Origin: Streptomyces rimosus subsp. rimosus | GTDB taxonomy: Bacteria; Actinomycetota; Actinomycetes; Streptomycetales; Streptomycetaceae | Direction: 5' to 3' | NCBI RefSeq assembly: GCF_000720725.1 | Contig: NZ_JOCQ01000003.1 | Location: 62,001 to 126,000 of the forward strand | Length of the DNA: 64,000 nt | In this document: piece after piece, positions 26,470 through 34,358 of the stretch | How the letters are laid out: each line of letters begins with the position of its first letter | Numbering within the stretch: the first letter of the stretch is position 1 | The notes under the pieces: model-generated | Told to the model about the DNA's origin: nothing | Seen by the model: the letters and a program-made list of their open reading frames with translations, nothing else | The model's database searches: none | Translations under genes and position numbers: made by a program

Positions 26470-26967
26470 TCAGCCCGACGACCCCTGGGTCAGATGGCTG
26501 AACGCCTCCAGGTTCCGCGTCGACTCCCCCCGTGCCACCCGCCACTCGTACTCCTTGCGGATGGCGGAGGCGAAACCCATCTCCAGGAGGGTGTTGAAGC
26601 TGCCGTCGGCGTTCTCCAGGACCGTGCCGAGGATGCGGTCGAGTTCGTCGGGGGTGACGGCCGCGAGCGGGAGTTTGCCGACGAGGTAGATGTCGCCGAG
26701 CTTGTCGATCGCGTAACTGACGCCGTACAGGCGGGTGTTGCGCTCCAGGAGCCAGCGGTGCACGGTCTCGTGGTTCTCGTCCGGGTGGCGGACGACGAAG
26801 GCGTTGATGGAGAGGGAGTGCTTACCGAGGATCAGGGAGCAGGTCGTGGAGAGCTTGCGGGTGCCGGGCAGGGTCACCACGTACGTGCCGTCGGTGGGCG
26901 ACTCCCACGTCAGGCCGGCGTCGTCGAGAGCCGCCTCGATCACCTGTCGTGCCGCGTCGTCAGCCAT
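26470..26967 (-). CDS. YbjN-domain protein
   Basis: 165 residues. The fold resembles type III secretion chaperones and YbjN (LSTTCSLILGKHSLSINAFVVRHP, helix AVTPDELDRILGTVL). The start overlaps the mshA stop by eight bases and has no ribosome binding site, so it should be translated by coupling to mshA. The mshA-ybjN order is conserved in actinobacteria, which hints at a role connected to mycothiol metabolism, but its function is not known. Confidence 0.85.
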   Translation of the reverse strand: MADDAARQVIEAALDDAGLTWESPTDGTYVVTLPGTRKLSTTCSLILGKHSLSINAFVVRHPDENHETVHRWLLERNTRLYGVSYAIDKLGDIYLVGKLPLAAVTPDELDRILGTVLENADGSFNTLLEMGFASAIRKEYEWRVARGESTRNLEAFSHLTQGSSG

Positions 26968-28363
26968 GGGGAGATCGTAGGTGACGGCGTCGCTCCTGCA
27001 TCGCGGCGGTGTACACCTCCGCGGTCGCGGCGGCGGCGGTGTCCCAGCCGAAGGCCCGGGCGTGCCGGGCGGCGGCCGCGCCCATCCGGCCGGCCAGGGA
27101 GGTGTCGCGGGCGAAGCGGCCCAGGGCGCGGGCGTAGTCGGCCGGGTCGTGGCCGGATATCAGGAAGCCGCTGACGCCGTCGCGTACGGCCACCGGCAGA
27201 CCGCCGACGGCGGCCGCGACGACCGGTGTGCCGCACGCCTGGGCCTCGATCGCGACCAGGCCGAACGATTCGCTGTAGGACGGCATGACCAGGACGGACG
27301 CGGCGCGGTACCAGTCGGCGAGCTGTTCCTGCCCGACCGGCGGGCGGAAGCGTACGACGTCGGCTATGCCGAGGCGGGCGGCCAGCTTCTGCAGGCCCTC
27401 GGGCTTGGCCAGGCCGCTGCCGCTGGGGCCGCCGACCACCGGGACGACCAGGCGCGACCGCAGCGACGGGTCCTCGTCCAGGAGGACGGCGACGGCGCGC
27501 AGCAGGATGTCGGGGGCCTTGAGCGGCTGGATGCGGCCGGCGAAGAGCGGGATCAGGGCGTCCTGCGGCAGGCCGAGGCGGGCGCGGGCGGCGGCCCGGG
27601 AGGCGGAGGTGTCGGAGGTGGCGGAGGGGTCGCCGTCGGGGGTGCCCTCGGCCGCGGGCCGGAAGCGGTCCAGGTTCACCCCCGGGTGCACCACCGCGAC
27701 CTTGCCCCGCTCGGCCTCGTAATGGCGCATCAGCTCCCCGGCTTCCTCGTCCGTGTTGGCGATCAGCCGGTCGGCGGCGCGCACGATCTGCGTCTCGCCG
27801 ATGACGCGCGCGGCGGGTTCGGGGGTGTCGCCCGCGGCCAGCGCGGCGTTCTTGACCTTGGCCATGGTGTGCATGGCGTGGACGAGCGGGACGCCCCAGC
27901 GCTCCGCCGCGAGCCAGCCGACGTGACCGGAGAGCCAGTAGTGGGAGTGCACCAGGTCGTAGTAGCCGGGGCGGTGGCCCGCCCACGCCTGCATCACGCC
28001 GTGGGTGAAGGCGCAGAGCTGGGCGGGCAGCTCCTCCTTGGCCAGGCCCTCGTACGGGCCGGCGTCCACGTGCCGTACGAGGACGCCGGGGGCCAGCTCG
28101 ACGGCGGGCGGCAGCGTGCCGGTCGTGGCGCGGGTGAAGATCTCCACCTCGATGTTGAGGGAGGCGAGCTTCCTGGCCAGCTCGACGATGTAGACGTTCA
28201 TGCCGCCGGCGTCGCCGGTGCCCGGCTGGTGCAGCGGGGAGGTGTGCACGCTCAGCATGGCGACCCGGCGGGGGCGGCGCGCCGTTCCGGGCAGCCGCAG
28301 TCCGGAACGCCCCGGGAACGGACCGTGGGGACGGCTGCGGAGCCTGGACACGTATTGGCTCAC
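26960..28363 (-). CDS. mshA: D-inositol-3-phosphate glycosyltransferase (MshA)
   Basis: 467 residues from GTG 28363 with AGGAGGT about nine bases upstream. A GT4 glycosyltransferase: N-terminal MLSVHTSPLHQPGTGDAGGMNVYI (nucleotide sugar and inositol-phosphate site), middle FAGRIQPLKAPDILLRA, and the ESFGLVAIEAQACGTPVVAA UDP-sugar motif. It joins GlcNAc from UDP-GlcNAc to inositol-3-phosphate, the first committed step of mycothiol synthesis. The final enzyme (mshD) is also in this window. A basic N-terminal extension of about 30 residues is usual in Streptomyces. Confidence 0.93.
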   Translation of the reverse strand: MSQYVSRLRSRPHGPFPGRSGLRLPGTARRPRRVAMLSVHTSPLHQPGTGDAGGMNVYIVELARKLASLNIEVEIFTRATTGTLPPAVELAPGVLVRHVDAGPYEGLAKEELPAQLCAFTHGVMQAWAGHRPGYYDLVHSHYWLSGHVGWLAAERWGVPLVHAMHTMAKVKNAALAAGDTPEPAARVIGETQIVRAADRLIANTDEEAGELMRHYEAERGKVAVVHPGVNLDRFRPAAEGTPDGDPSATSDTSASRAAARARLGLPQDALIPLFAGRIQPLKAPDILLRAVAVLLDEDPSLRSRLVVPVVGGPSGSGLAKPEGLQKLAARLGIADVVRFRPPVGQEQLADWYRAASVLVMPSYSESFGLVAIEAQACGTPVVAAAVGGLPVAVRDGVSGFLISGHDPADYARALGRFARDTSLAGRMGAAAARHARAFGWDTAAAATAEVYTAAMQERRRHLRSPHG

Positions 28364-28484
28364 TGCGGGCTACCTCCTAGCCGGTACGGCCTGGCCGGGG
28401 CGTGCGGCGCCTCCGAAGCCCGTAACAACAGAAATGGCGCATCCATTTCCCTGTGAGCCCGCTCTCCCGCCACTTTGCCAAAGC

Positions 28485-28545
28485 GTGACCTTGAGTCCCT
28501 GAGCCTTGAGCCCTTGATCCCTTGAGCCTTGAGTCCTTCAGTGCG
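28485..28545. repeat. CTTGAG-rich direct repeats between mshA and a methyltransferase gene
   Basis: CCTTGAG recurs five times with variants CCCTTGA and CCTTCAG, as in the msiK terminator. It lies in the divergent gap, close to the mshA promoter side. The same word family after msiK suggests a dispersed short repeat. Confidence 0.55.
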
Positions 28546-28634
28546 TGGCCCCGAGTCCCTGGGCGGCGGAACCGGACGCCCGCGGCAGCGGCCTGCCGGG
28601 ACGGGCGTGCCTGCCGTACGCATAAAGTCGGAGC

Positions 28635-29456
28635 ATGGTCCGCAGCACGTCCGCGTCTCCCGCCTCTCCCCCGCCCTCCCGCCCCCTCGGGAACGCGACC
28701 CGCGGAACCACCAATCCGAACCGGCTGCGCCGCATGGACCGCTGGATCGCCGCCACGCACGCCGCCGCGCTGCGCCGCGGTCCCGCCCCGGTCGCCGTGG
28801 ACCTCGGCTACGGCGCCGCGCCGTGGACGGCCGTGGAGCTGCTGGCACGGCTGCGTACCGTACGGGCGGACGCGCAGGTGGTCGGCATCGAGATCGACCC
28901 GGAACGGGTCGCCGCGGCGGCGCCGTACGCGTGCCCGGGGCTGGTCTTCGCGCACGGCGGCTTCGAGGTGCCGCTGCCGGGGCGGCGCCCGCCGGTGCTG
29001 ATCCGGGCGGCGAACGTGCTGCGCCAGTACGCCGAGGACGAGGTCGCCGCCGTCTGGGAGCGGCTGTGTGCGCGGCTGGCGCCGGACGGGCTCCTGGTGG
29101 AGGGCACCTGCGACGAGATCGGGCGGCGGCACGTGTGGGTGGCGCTGGGCCCCGAGGGGCCGCGCACGGTCACCTTCGCGGCCCGGCTCAGCGCCCTGGA
29201 AACCCCGTCCGACCTGGCGGAACGCCTGCCGAAGGCACTGATCCACCGCAACGTACCGGGCCAGCCCGTGCACGCGTTCCTGCGCGACTTCGACCGGGCG
29301 TGGGCGGCAGCCGCCCCGTACGCGTCACTGGGCGCGCGGCAGCGGTGGATGCGCAGCGTGCTCGCCCTGAGTACGGCATGGCCCCTGGCCGACGGGCCGC
29401 GGCGGTGGCGGCAGGGGGAGGTCACCGTCCGGTGGGAGGCGCTGGCGCCCGTGTGA
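28635..29456 (+). CDS. SAM-dependent methyltransferase
   Basis: 273 residues. The SAM-binding glycine motif VDLGYGAAPWTAVELL, the acidic residue of strand 2 (VVGIEIDPERV) and a later D/N motif (IRAANVLRQY) define a class I Rossmann methyltransferase. The ribosome binding site is poor (GGAG one base before ATG 28635), so a later start is possible. The substrate is unknown. It is divergent from mshA with CTTGAG repeats between them and convergent with the XRE gene. Confidence 0.8.
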   Translation: MVRSTSASPASPPPSRPLGNATRGTTNPNRLRRMDRWIAATHAAALRRGPAPVAVDLGYGAAPWTAVELLARLRTVRADAQVVGIEIDPERVAAAAPYACPGLVFAHGGFEVPLPGRRPPVLIRAANVLRQYAEDEVAAVWERLCARLAPDGLLVEGTCDEIGRRHVWVALGPEGPRTVTFAARLSALETPSDLAERLPKALIHRNVPGQPVHAFLRDFDRAWAAAAPYASLGARQRWMRSVLALSTAWPLADGPRRWRQGEVTVRWEALAPV

Positions 29457-29508
29457 CGGGCCGCGGGGCGGCGGGGCGGGAACTCGCCGTAGGACGACGG
29501 GCGGGAAC

Positions 29509-30354
29509 TCAGCCCACCCGCGCACCCCGGGCCAGCTCCCGCAGCTTCCGGTCCGTCGGGGAATCGCGCGGCGCCGTATACGTACACAGTGCCTGCTCGG
29601 TGTCCTGGGGCAGCCGGAAGCTCTCGTAGAAGAGGACGAGTTCACCCGCCTCGGGGTGCCGCACGCGCTTGGTGCCGCTGCACCGTTCCTGTACGGACTG
29701 GGCCTCCCACAGGCGCCGGAAGTCCGCGCTGTGGTCGAGGAGTTCGCAGATGACAGCGCACAGCCGGGGGCTCTCCGGGCTGCGGCCGGCCTCGGCGCGC
29801 AGGTTGCCGACGATGCTCTCCGCGATCGCCTCCCAGTCCGGGTGGAGGGCGCGGGCGGACGGATCGAGGAAGATCAGGAGGGCGGAGTTGCGCCGTGCGG
29901 GCTCGATCGCGTCGTAGTCGAAGGCGAGGCGGGCGGCGAGGCGGTTCCAGGCGAGGATGTCCATGCCGGGGCCCTGGATGTACGCGGGGACGGTCTCGTC
30001 GAGGGCGTCCAGCAGGTGCCGGATCTCGGGCCGTACGCGCCGCTGCGGCGCCGGGGCCGGGGCGGCGCGCCGTGGTCCGGCGACGTTGCGCAGGTAGCGG
30101 GCCTCGGCGTCGCTCAGCCGCAGGGCGCGTTCGATGGCGTCCAGCACCGGTTCCGAGATGGCGTTGGCGCGGCCCTGTTCGATGCGCGTGTAGTAGTCGA
30201 CGCTGATGCCGGCCAGCTGCGCGACCTCCTCGCGCCGCAGGCCGCGCACGCGGCGCCGGGTGACGCCGCCCGGCAGGCCGAGTTCGGCCGGGTCCAGCGC
30301 GGCGCGGCGCGCCTTGAGAAACGCTCTGATCTCGGGTTCCGTCTGCACGCCCAT
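29509..30354 (-). CDS. XRE-family regulator with MmyB-like C-terminal receptor domain
   Basis: 281 residues. The N-terminal helix-turn-helix (RRRVRGLRREEVAQLAGISVDYYTRIEQG) is preceded by the family-typical FLKARRAALDPAELGLP. The C-terminal MmyB-like domain (LAWNRLAARLAFDYDAI, SARALHPDWEAIAESIVGNLRAEAGR) binds a fatty-acid-like ligand in related proteins. It is divergent from the adjacent aldo-keto reductase across 208 bases, so it very likely controls that gene, with the ligand unknown. Confidence 0.88.
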   Translation of the reverse strand: MGVQTEPEIRAFLKARRAALDPAELGLPGGVTRRRVRGLRREEVAQLAGISVDYYTRIEQGRANAISEPVLDAIERALRLSDAEARYLRNVAGPRRAAPAPAPQRRVRPEIRHLLDALDETVPAYIQGPGMDILAWNRLAARLAFDYDAIEPARRNSALLIFLDPSARALHPDWEAIAESIVGNLRAEAGRSPESPRLCAVICELLDHSADFRRLWEAQSVQERCSGTKRVRHPEAGELVLFYESFRLPQDTEQALCTYTAPRDSPTDRKLRELARGARVG

Positions 30355-30562
30355 CGCACCAGTATGCGGCGCGGACGGCGCGCGGGAGGGCCCGGCGCCG
30401 GCCGCCGTCCATCAGGGTGGTTCCGCCGGACCCAGGCTGCGGCGGGCCTGGTACGGGGCGGGGACGGCACGCAGGGTGGTGGGCACGACACCGTACGGGC
30501 AGGCCGGGCGACCCGGGTACGCAGGGCGGCCCGCCGAAGGCACCCCCACGAGAAGAGGACAC

Positions 30563-31570
30563 ATGCAGCGCAGGATTCTTGGCGGCACCGGCATCTCGGT
30601 CAGCGAGTACGCGCTCGGCGCGATGATGTTCGGGGCCTGGGGGAACAAGGACCACGACGAGAGCGTGCGGATCGTGCACCGCGCGCTGGACGCGGGGATC
30701 AACTTCATCGACACGGCCGATGTGTACGCGGCGGGCGAGTCCGAGGAGATCGTCGGCAAGGCGCTCCGGGGACGGCGCGAGGACGTGGTCCTGGCCACCA
30801 AGTTCTTCAACCCGATGGGGCCGGACGCCAACCACGGCGGCAGTTCGCGGCGCTGGATCGTCCGGGCGGTGGAGGACAGCCTGCGGCGGCTGGGCACCGA
30901 CTACATCGACCTCTACCAGGCGCACCGCCCCGACCCGGCGACCGACATCGACGAGACGCTGTCCGCGCTCTCGGACCTCGTGCGGTCCGGCAAGGTGCGG
31001 GCGGTGGGCAGCTCCACCTTCCCCGCCGAGGCGATCGTCGAGGCGCAGTGGACGGCCGAGCGCCGGGGTCATGTGCGCTTCCGCAGCGAGCAGCCGCCGT
31101 ACTCGATGCTGGCGCGCGGCGTGGAGGCGGCGGTGCTGCCGACCGCGCAGCGGTACGGGATGGGCGTGCTGACCTGGGGGCCGCTCAGCGCGGGCTGGCT
31201 GTCCGGCCGCGACCTGTCGGCCAGCGGGCGGGCCGCCCTGGAGAACGCCAAGTTCGACCTGTCCGTGCCGGAGAACGCGCGCAAGGCGGAGGCGGTCACC
31301 GAGCTGGCGAAGGTGGCGTCGGAGGCCGGGCTGACGCTGCCGCACCTGGCGACGGCGTTCGTACGGTCGCACCCGGCGGTCACCTCCGTGATCATCGGCC
31401 CGCGCACGTACGACCAGCTCGAAAGCCTGCTGGACGGCGCGGAGGTGACGCTCGGCGCGGACGTGCTGGACCGTATCGACGCGATCGTGCCGCCGGGCAC
31501 GGACCTGAACAAGGCCGACCTCTACTACACGCCGCCGGCCGTCGCGGACGCGGCGCTGCGGCGGCGGTAG
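30563..31570 (+). CDS. Aldo-keto reductase
   Basis: 335 residues from ATG 30563, with AGAAGAGGA upstream. AKR signatures are present: FIDTADVYAAGESE (catalytic Asp and Tyr), ATKFFNPMG (Lys), DLYQAHRPD (His) and the late NADPH-binding IIGPRTYDQL. The enzyme reduces aldehydes or ketones with NADPH in the cytoplasm; the natural substrate is unknown. Divergent from the XRE/MmyB regulator, which probably senses a related molecule. Confidence 0.9.
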   Translation: MQRRILGGTGISVSEYALGAMMFGAWGNKDHDESVRIVHRALDAGINFIDTADVYAAGESEEIVGKALRGRREDVVLATKFFNPMGPDANHGGSSRRWIVRAVEDSLRRLGTDYIDLYQAHRPDPATDIDETLSALSDLVRSGKVRAVGSSTFPAEAIVEAQWTAERRGHVRFRSEQPPYSMLARGVEAAVLPTAQRYGMGVLTWGPLSAGWLSGRDLSASGRAALENAKFDLSVPENARKAEAVTELAKVASEAGLTLPHLATAFVRSHPAVTSVIIGPRTYDQLESLLDGAEVTLGADVLDRIDAIVPPGTDLNKADLYYTPPAVADAALRRR

Positions 31571-31646
31571 GGCGGGCGCACGGCGACGGCAGGACGGGCC
31601 GGGTGCGCCGGCCGCGCGGCCGTGGTGCCGCGCGGCCGGCCCGGCA

Positions 31647-32072
31647 TCACCGGGAGATCTGCTTGCGCGAGCTTTCGCCCGTGATCTGGATCTTGCGCGG
31701 CTTGGCCTGCTCCGCGACGGGGATGCGCAGCGTCAGGACCCCGCTCTCGTACGACGCGTCCACCCGCTCGCTGTCGAGCGTCTCACCGAGGAACAGCTGC
31801 CGGCTGAACTTGCCGGTCGTCCGTTCGCTCGCGATCATCTCGGCGCCCTCCGGAGCGGCGGCGGCGCGCTCGGCGCGGACGGTGAGCACATTGCGCTCGA
31901 TGTCGAGGTCGATGGTCTCCGGGTCGACCCCGGGCAGATCGAAGTGGATCACGAACTCGTCGCCGGACCGGTAGGCGTCCATCGGCAGCGCGGCCGGACG
32001 CGCCGTCGTACCGAACACCTGCTGGGTGAGGCGGTCGAACTCGCGGAACGGATCGGTGCGCATGAGCATCAC
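31647..32072 (-). CDS. Small heat-shock protein (Hsp20/alpha-crystallin family)
   Basis: 141 residues; GTG 32072 or ATG 32069, with AAGGAG upstream. The alpha-crystallin domain spans about residues 35-130 (FVIHFDLPGVDPETIDLDIERNVLTVRAERA ... YESGVLTLRIPVAE), with the ERxxGKFSRQLFLGE loop. It is an ATP-independent holdase. It has its own promoter at 32121-32149. In Streptomyces hsp18 is controlled by the repressor RheA; no RheA-type inverted repeat is evident here, so control may differ. Confidence 0.9.
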   Translation of the reverse strand: MMLMRTDPFREFDRLTQQVFGTTARPAALPMDAYRSGDEFVIHFDLPGVDPETIDLDIERNVLTVRAERAAAAPEGAEMIASERTTGKFSRQLFLGETLDSERVDASYESGVLTLRIPVAEQAKPRKIQITGESSRKQISR

Positions 32073-32120
32073 GGGTCATCTCCTTCCGAAGGCAGTGGGT
32101 GCGATGCCCCTTCGCCTTCT

Positions 32121-32149
32121 GGTATAGCGCGACGAAGGAAACTTGACAA
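32121..32149 (-). promoter_or_regulatory. Predicted vegetative promoter of hsp20
   Basis: Minus strand: TTGTCA (plus 32144-32149), exactly 17 bases, TATACC (plus 32121-32126). This is the best sigma70-type match in the window. The start codon lies about 50 bases downstream. Confidence 0.75.
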
Positions 32150-32325
32150 GCCCTGGCTCAGGTTAGTTGCGGACACCGGCCAAAGCGCCAGGCGGGACGG
32201 GCGACGCCCCCACTCCGGTCCCCCATGCAGGTGACACCTCCACGCATTCCCCCCAAATCGGCGCTCCGACCCGGAATACTCCGTCCCCCACCGACCGGAG
32301 GAACCCCACCCGGAGGAGCTCACTC

Positions 32326-32652
32326 ATGGCCTGGATCTGCCCGCGCTGTGACCGCGCCGAGGGGGTCGCCTACGTGGCCAATGGGGGCGGGCTGACGCCT
32401 TTTCCCTGTCTGCACTGCGACCGGAACGCCGTGTATCCGGCTCCGCCGGAACGGCGGGCGGTCGGGAGTGCGCCGTGCCGGACCGACCGGTGCGCGGGGA
32501 CGGTCTGCGACGTTTTCGAGTACGACGTGAAAGGGCGGCTCCACCGGGTCGTACGGGCTCCGTGCCAGCAGTGCGGGCAGTCGTCGGCGCGGGAGATCCA
32601 GCACGGCCGGCGAGGGCCGAAGGAACACTTGGCACCCCGGCCCGTGAGGTGA
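32326..32652 (+). CDS. Small zinc-ribbon protein
   Basis: 108 residues from ATG 32326, with CGGAGGAG six bases upstream. Four Cys pairs are visible: CPRC (N-terminus), CLHC, CRTDRC/C in the middle, and CQQC near the end, sufficient for two zinc sites. There is no membrane segment. It is a Streptomyces-type hypothetical with likely nucleic-acid or protein-binding zinc ribbons; function unknown. Divergent from hsp20 and convergent with the NUDIX gene. Confidence 0.7.
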   Translation: MAWICPRCDRAEGVAYVANGGGLTPFPCLHCDRNAVYPAPPERRAVGSAPCRTDRCAGTVCDVFEYDVKGRLHRVVRAPCQQCGQSSAREIQHGRRGPKEHLAPRPVR

Positions 32653-32689
32653 AATGCCGGGCCGCTCCGGGCCGGGCCGCCCTCGCCCT

Positions 32690-33118
32690 TCAGCCCCTGC
32701 CCACCTCGTGCAACGCCTCCAGCAGCGCATCGACCAATTCCCGGTCCCGCGCCTGCGTGAGAATGCGCCGGGCCTGTTCCGGGGGCAGCCACAGCAGCCG
32801 GTCGACTTCATGATTCGGGTCGAAGTCGCCCGCAATCGCCTCGGCCGCCCAGTAACGGACGGCTTTGGGGCGTCCGCCGGCCAGGTAATGGACGGTGGGG
32901 AGTTCGGCGCCGGGGGCGCATTGCATTCCGGTTTCTTCGGCTACTTCGCGCAGGGCGCCCGCCAGCCAGCCCTCGTCGCGCTTCAGCTTGCCTTTCGGAT
33001 GTGACCAGTCGTCATATTTCGGCCGGTGGACAAGGGCGATTTCCAGTTCGCCACCGACGGGGGAACGGCGCCACAGCACGCAGCCCGCCGCCTTGATGGG
33101 TTTCCGGGGCACCGACAT
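32690..33118 (-). CDS. NUDIX hydrolase (MutT-like)
   Basis: 142 residues. The Nudix box is intact: G in PKGKLKRDEGWLAGALREVAEETGM (Gx5Ex7REUxEExGU), so it should hydrolyse a nucleoside diphosphate linked to X. The histidine-phosphatase domain fused to some actinobacterial MutT1 proteins is absent. It starts seven bases after the CHAD gene stop, so it is the third gene of the ppk operon; a role in polyphosphate or oxidised-nucleotide metabolism is inferred. Confidence 0.88.
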   Translation of the reverse strand: MSVPRKPIKAAGCVLWRRSPVGGELEIALVHRPKYDDWSHPKGKLKRDEGWLAGALREVAEETGMQCAPGAELPTVHYLAGGRPKAVRYWAAEAIAGDFDPNHEVDRLLWLPPEQARRILTQARDRELVDALLEALHEVGRG

Positions 33119-33125
33119 CTCTCCC

Positions 33126-34358
33126 TCATCCCTTCCGGACCGGCTGGGCCGCCTCGGAAACCGGGGCGGGAATCCAGGCCCGGCCGAACACGAAGCGCGC
33201 CGCCTCGACCTCGTGGCGCTGGTCGGCGTGCAGGACGCCGAGGGCGTAGGCGGTGGCGGGGGCGATGCGCGGGGTGCGGGCGGCGGCCGACGCGGCGGCC
33301 GCGGCCTCGGCGGCGTCCCGGTGGCGTTCCAGGGCCCGGCCGGCCTCCGCGAGCCGCGGGTCGACGTCGTCGGGGTCGAGCACTTCCTGTGCGTACCGGC
33401 TCAGGCGGGCCAGCACCCGGACCTGGCGCCAGGGCGCGTCCTGCCGGGCGTCCGAGGTGAGCGCGTCGGCGTTGTACGGGTGTCCGGCGCGGGCCAGCGG
33501 CAGCGCCGCGACGGCCTCCGCGAGCCGCCGGTGGGCCTGCTCGGCCAGCGGCGGCAGTACGTCCTCCGCCGGCCGGTCCGCGGCGGCGGTGAGCGGCGCC
33601 TCCGAGGCCAGTACGGCCACGGCGTCGGCGACCGCGTGGAAGCGGGAGGAGCCGAGCGCCTGGAGGGCGGCGGAGTGCGCACGGGTGCGGGCGAGGGTGA
33701 TCTGCCGTTCCAGCAGGGCCCCGGCGCGCGCGGCCCCGGTGGAGAGGATGGCATCGGCCTCACCGGCGTCCGCGCCGTCCCGGCCGGCGGCGGGGGGCGC
33801 GGCTTCGGGAGAGAGGGTGCTTCCCATGGCCGTACGGGCGGGGACGGCCTCGCGGTCCCGTTCCCGTTCCGCCCTGCCGGTCAGCCGTTGCAGCGCTCCC
33901 AGCAGGCGGTCCAGCCGTGCCGTACTGGCGTGTTCGCGGCCCAGCGTCCCCGACAGCCATGCCAGTTCGCCGCGCAGCTGATCGGCCCACTTCTCGTCCG
34001 TGAGCGGACGGAAGGTGTGCAGCGCGCCGCCGATCCGCCGCGCGGAGGCTCGGAGTTGGCGGGCGGCCTCGCGGGTGCCTTCCGCGTCGGAGCCGCTTTC
34101 GCGGTGGGAGCGGAGGCTGCGCAGGAAGTCCGTCGCCTGGTGGTGCAGGTAGGCGGCGAGGACTTCGCGGGCGGTGCGTCCCGTAAGCGCGGCGCCGCCG
34201 GTTCCATACGGGCGTGGCCGGCCGCCGGGGCGCGACGGCGAGCCGGGGCGTGCCGGGCCGTCGGCCAGCGCGGCAGGCGCGCCGCCCGGTCCGGCGGGCT
34301 CGTAGCGGAGCGGGGGGAAGTCATGTCGCTGGGCCACGCCGGCGCCTCCGGGCGTCAA
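33126..34358 (-). CDS. CHAD-domain polyphosphate-binding protein
   Basis: 410 residues. Long alpha-helical protein with the conserved CHAD His/Arg/Lys pattern in the helices that begin REVLAAYLHHQATDFLRSLRSH and RRIGGALHTFRPLTDEKWADQLRGEL. CHAD domains bind polyphosphate granules. The start overlaps the ppk stop by 38 bases, tying it to polyphosphate synthesis. The N-terminal 60 residues are Gly/Pro/Arg-rich and a later start may be used; I see no CYTH domain. Confidence 0.85.
   Translation of the reverse strand: MTPGGAGVAQRHDFPPLRYEPAGPGGAPAALADGPARPGSPSRPGGRPRPYGTGGAALTGRTAREVLAAYLHHQATDFLRSLRSHRESGSDAEGTREAARQLRASARRIGGALHTFRPLTDEKWADQLRGELAWLSGTLGREHASTARLDRLLGALQRLTGRAERERDREAVPARTAMGSTLSPEAAPPAAGRDGADAGEADAILSTGAARAGALLERQITLARTRAHSAALQALGSSRFHAVADAVAVLASEAPLTAAADRPAEDVLPPLAEQAHRRLAEAVAALPLARAGHPYNADALTSDARQDAPWRQVRVLARLSRYAQEVLDPDDVDPRLAEAGRALERHRDAAEAAAAASAAARTPRIAPATAYALGVLHADQRHEVEAARFVFGRAWIPAPVSEAAQPVRKG

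Noticed and set aside
28529..29629. 366-codon frame on the plus strand
   Set aside because: Out-of-frame shadow of the methyltransferase, extremely Gly/Arg-rich.
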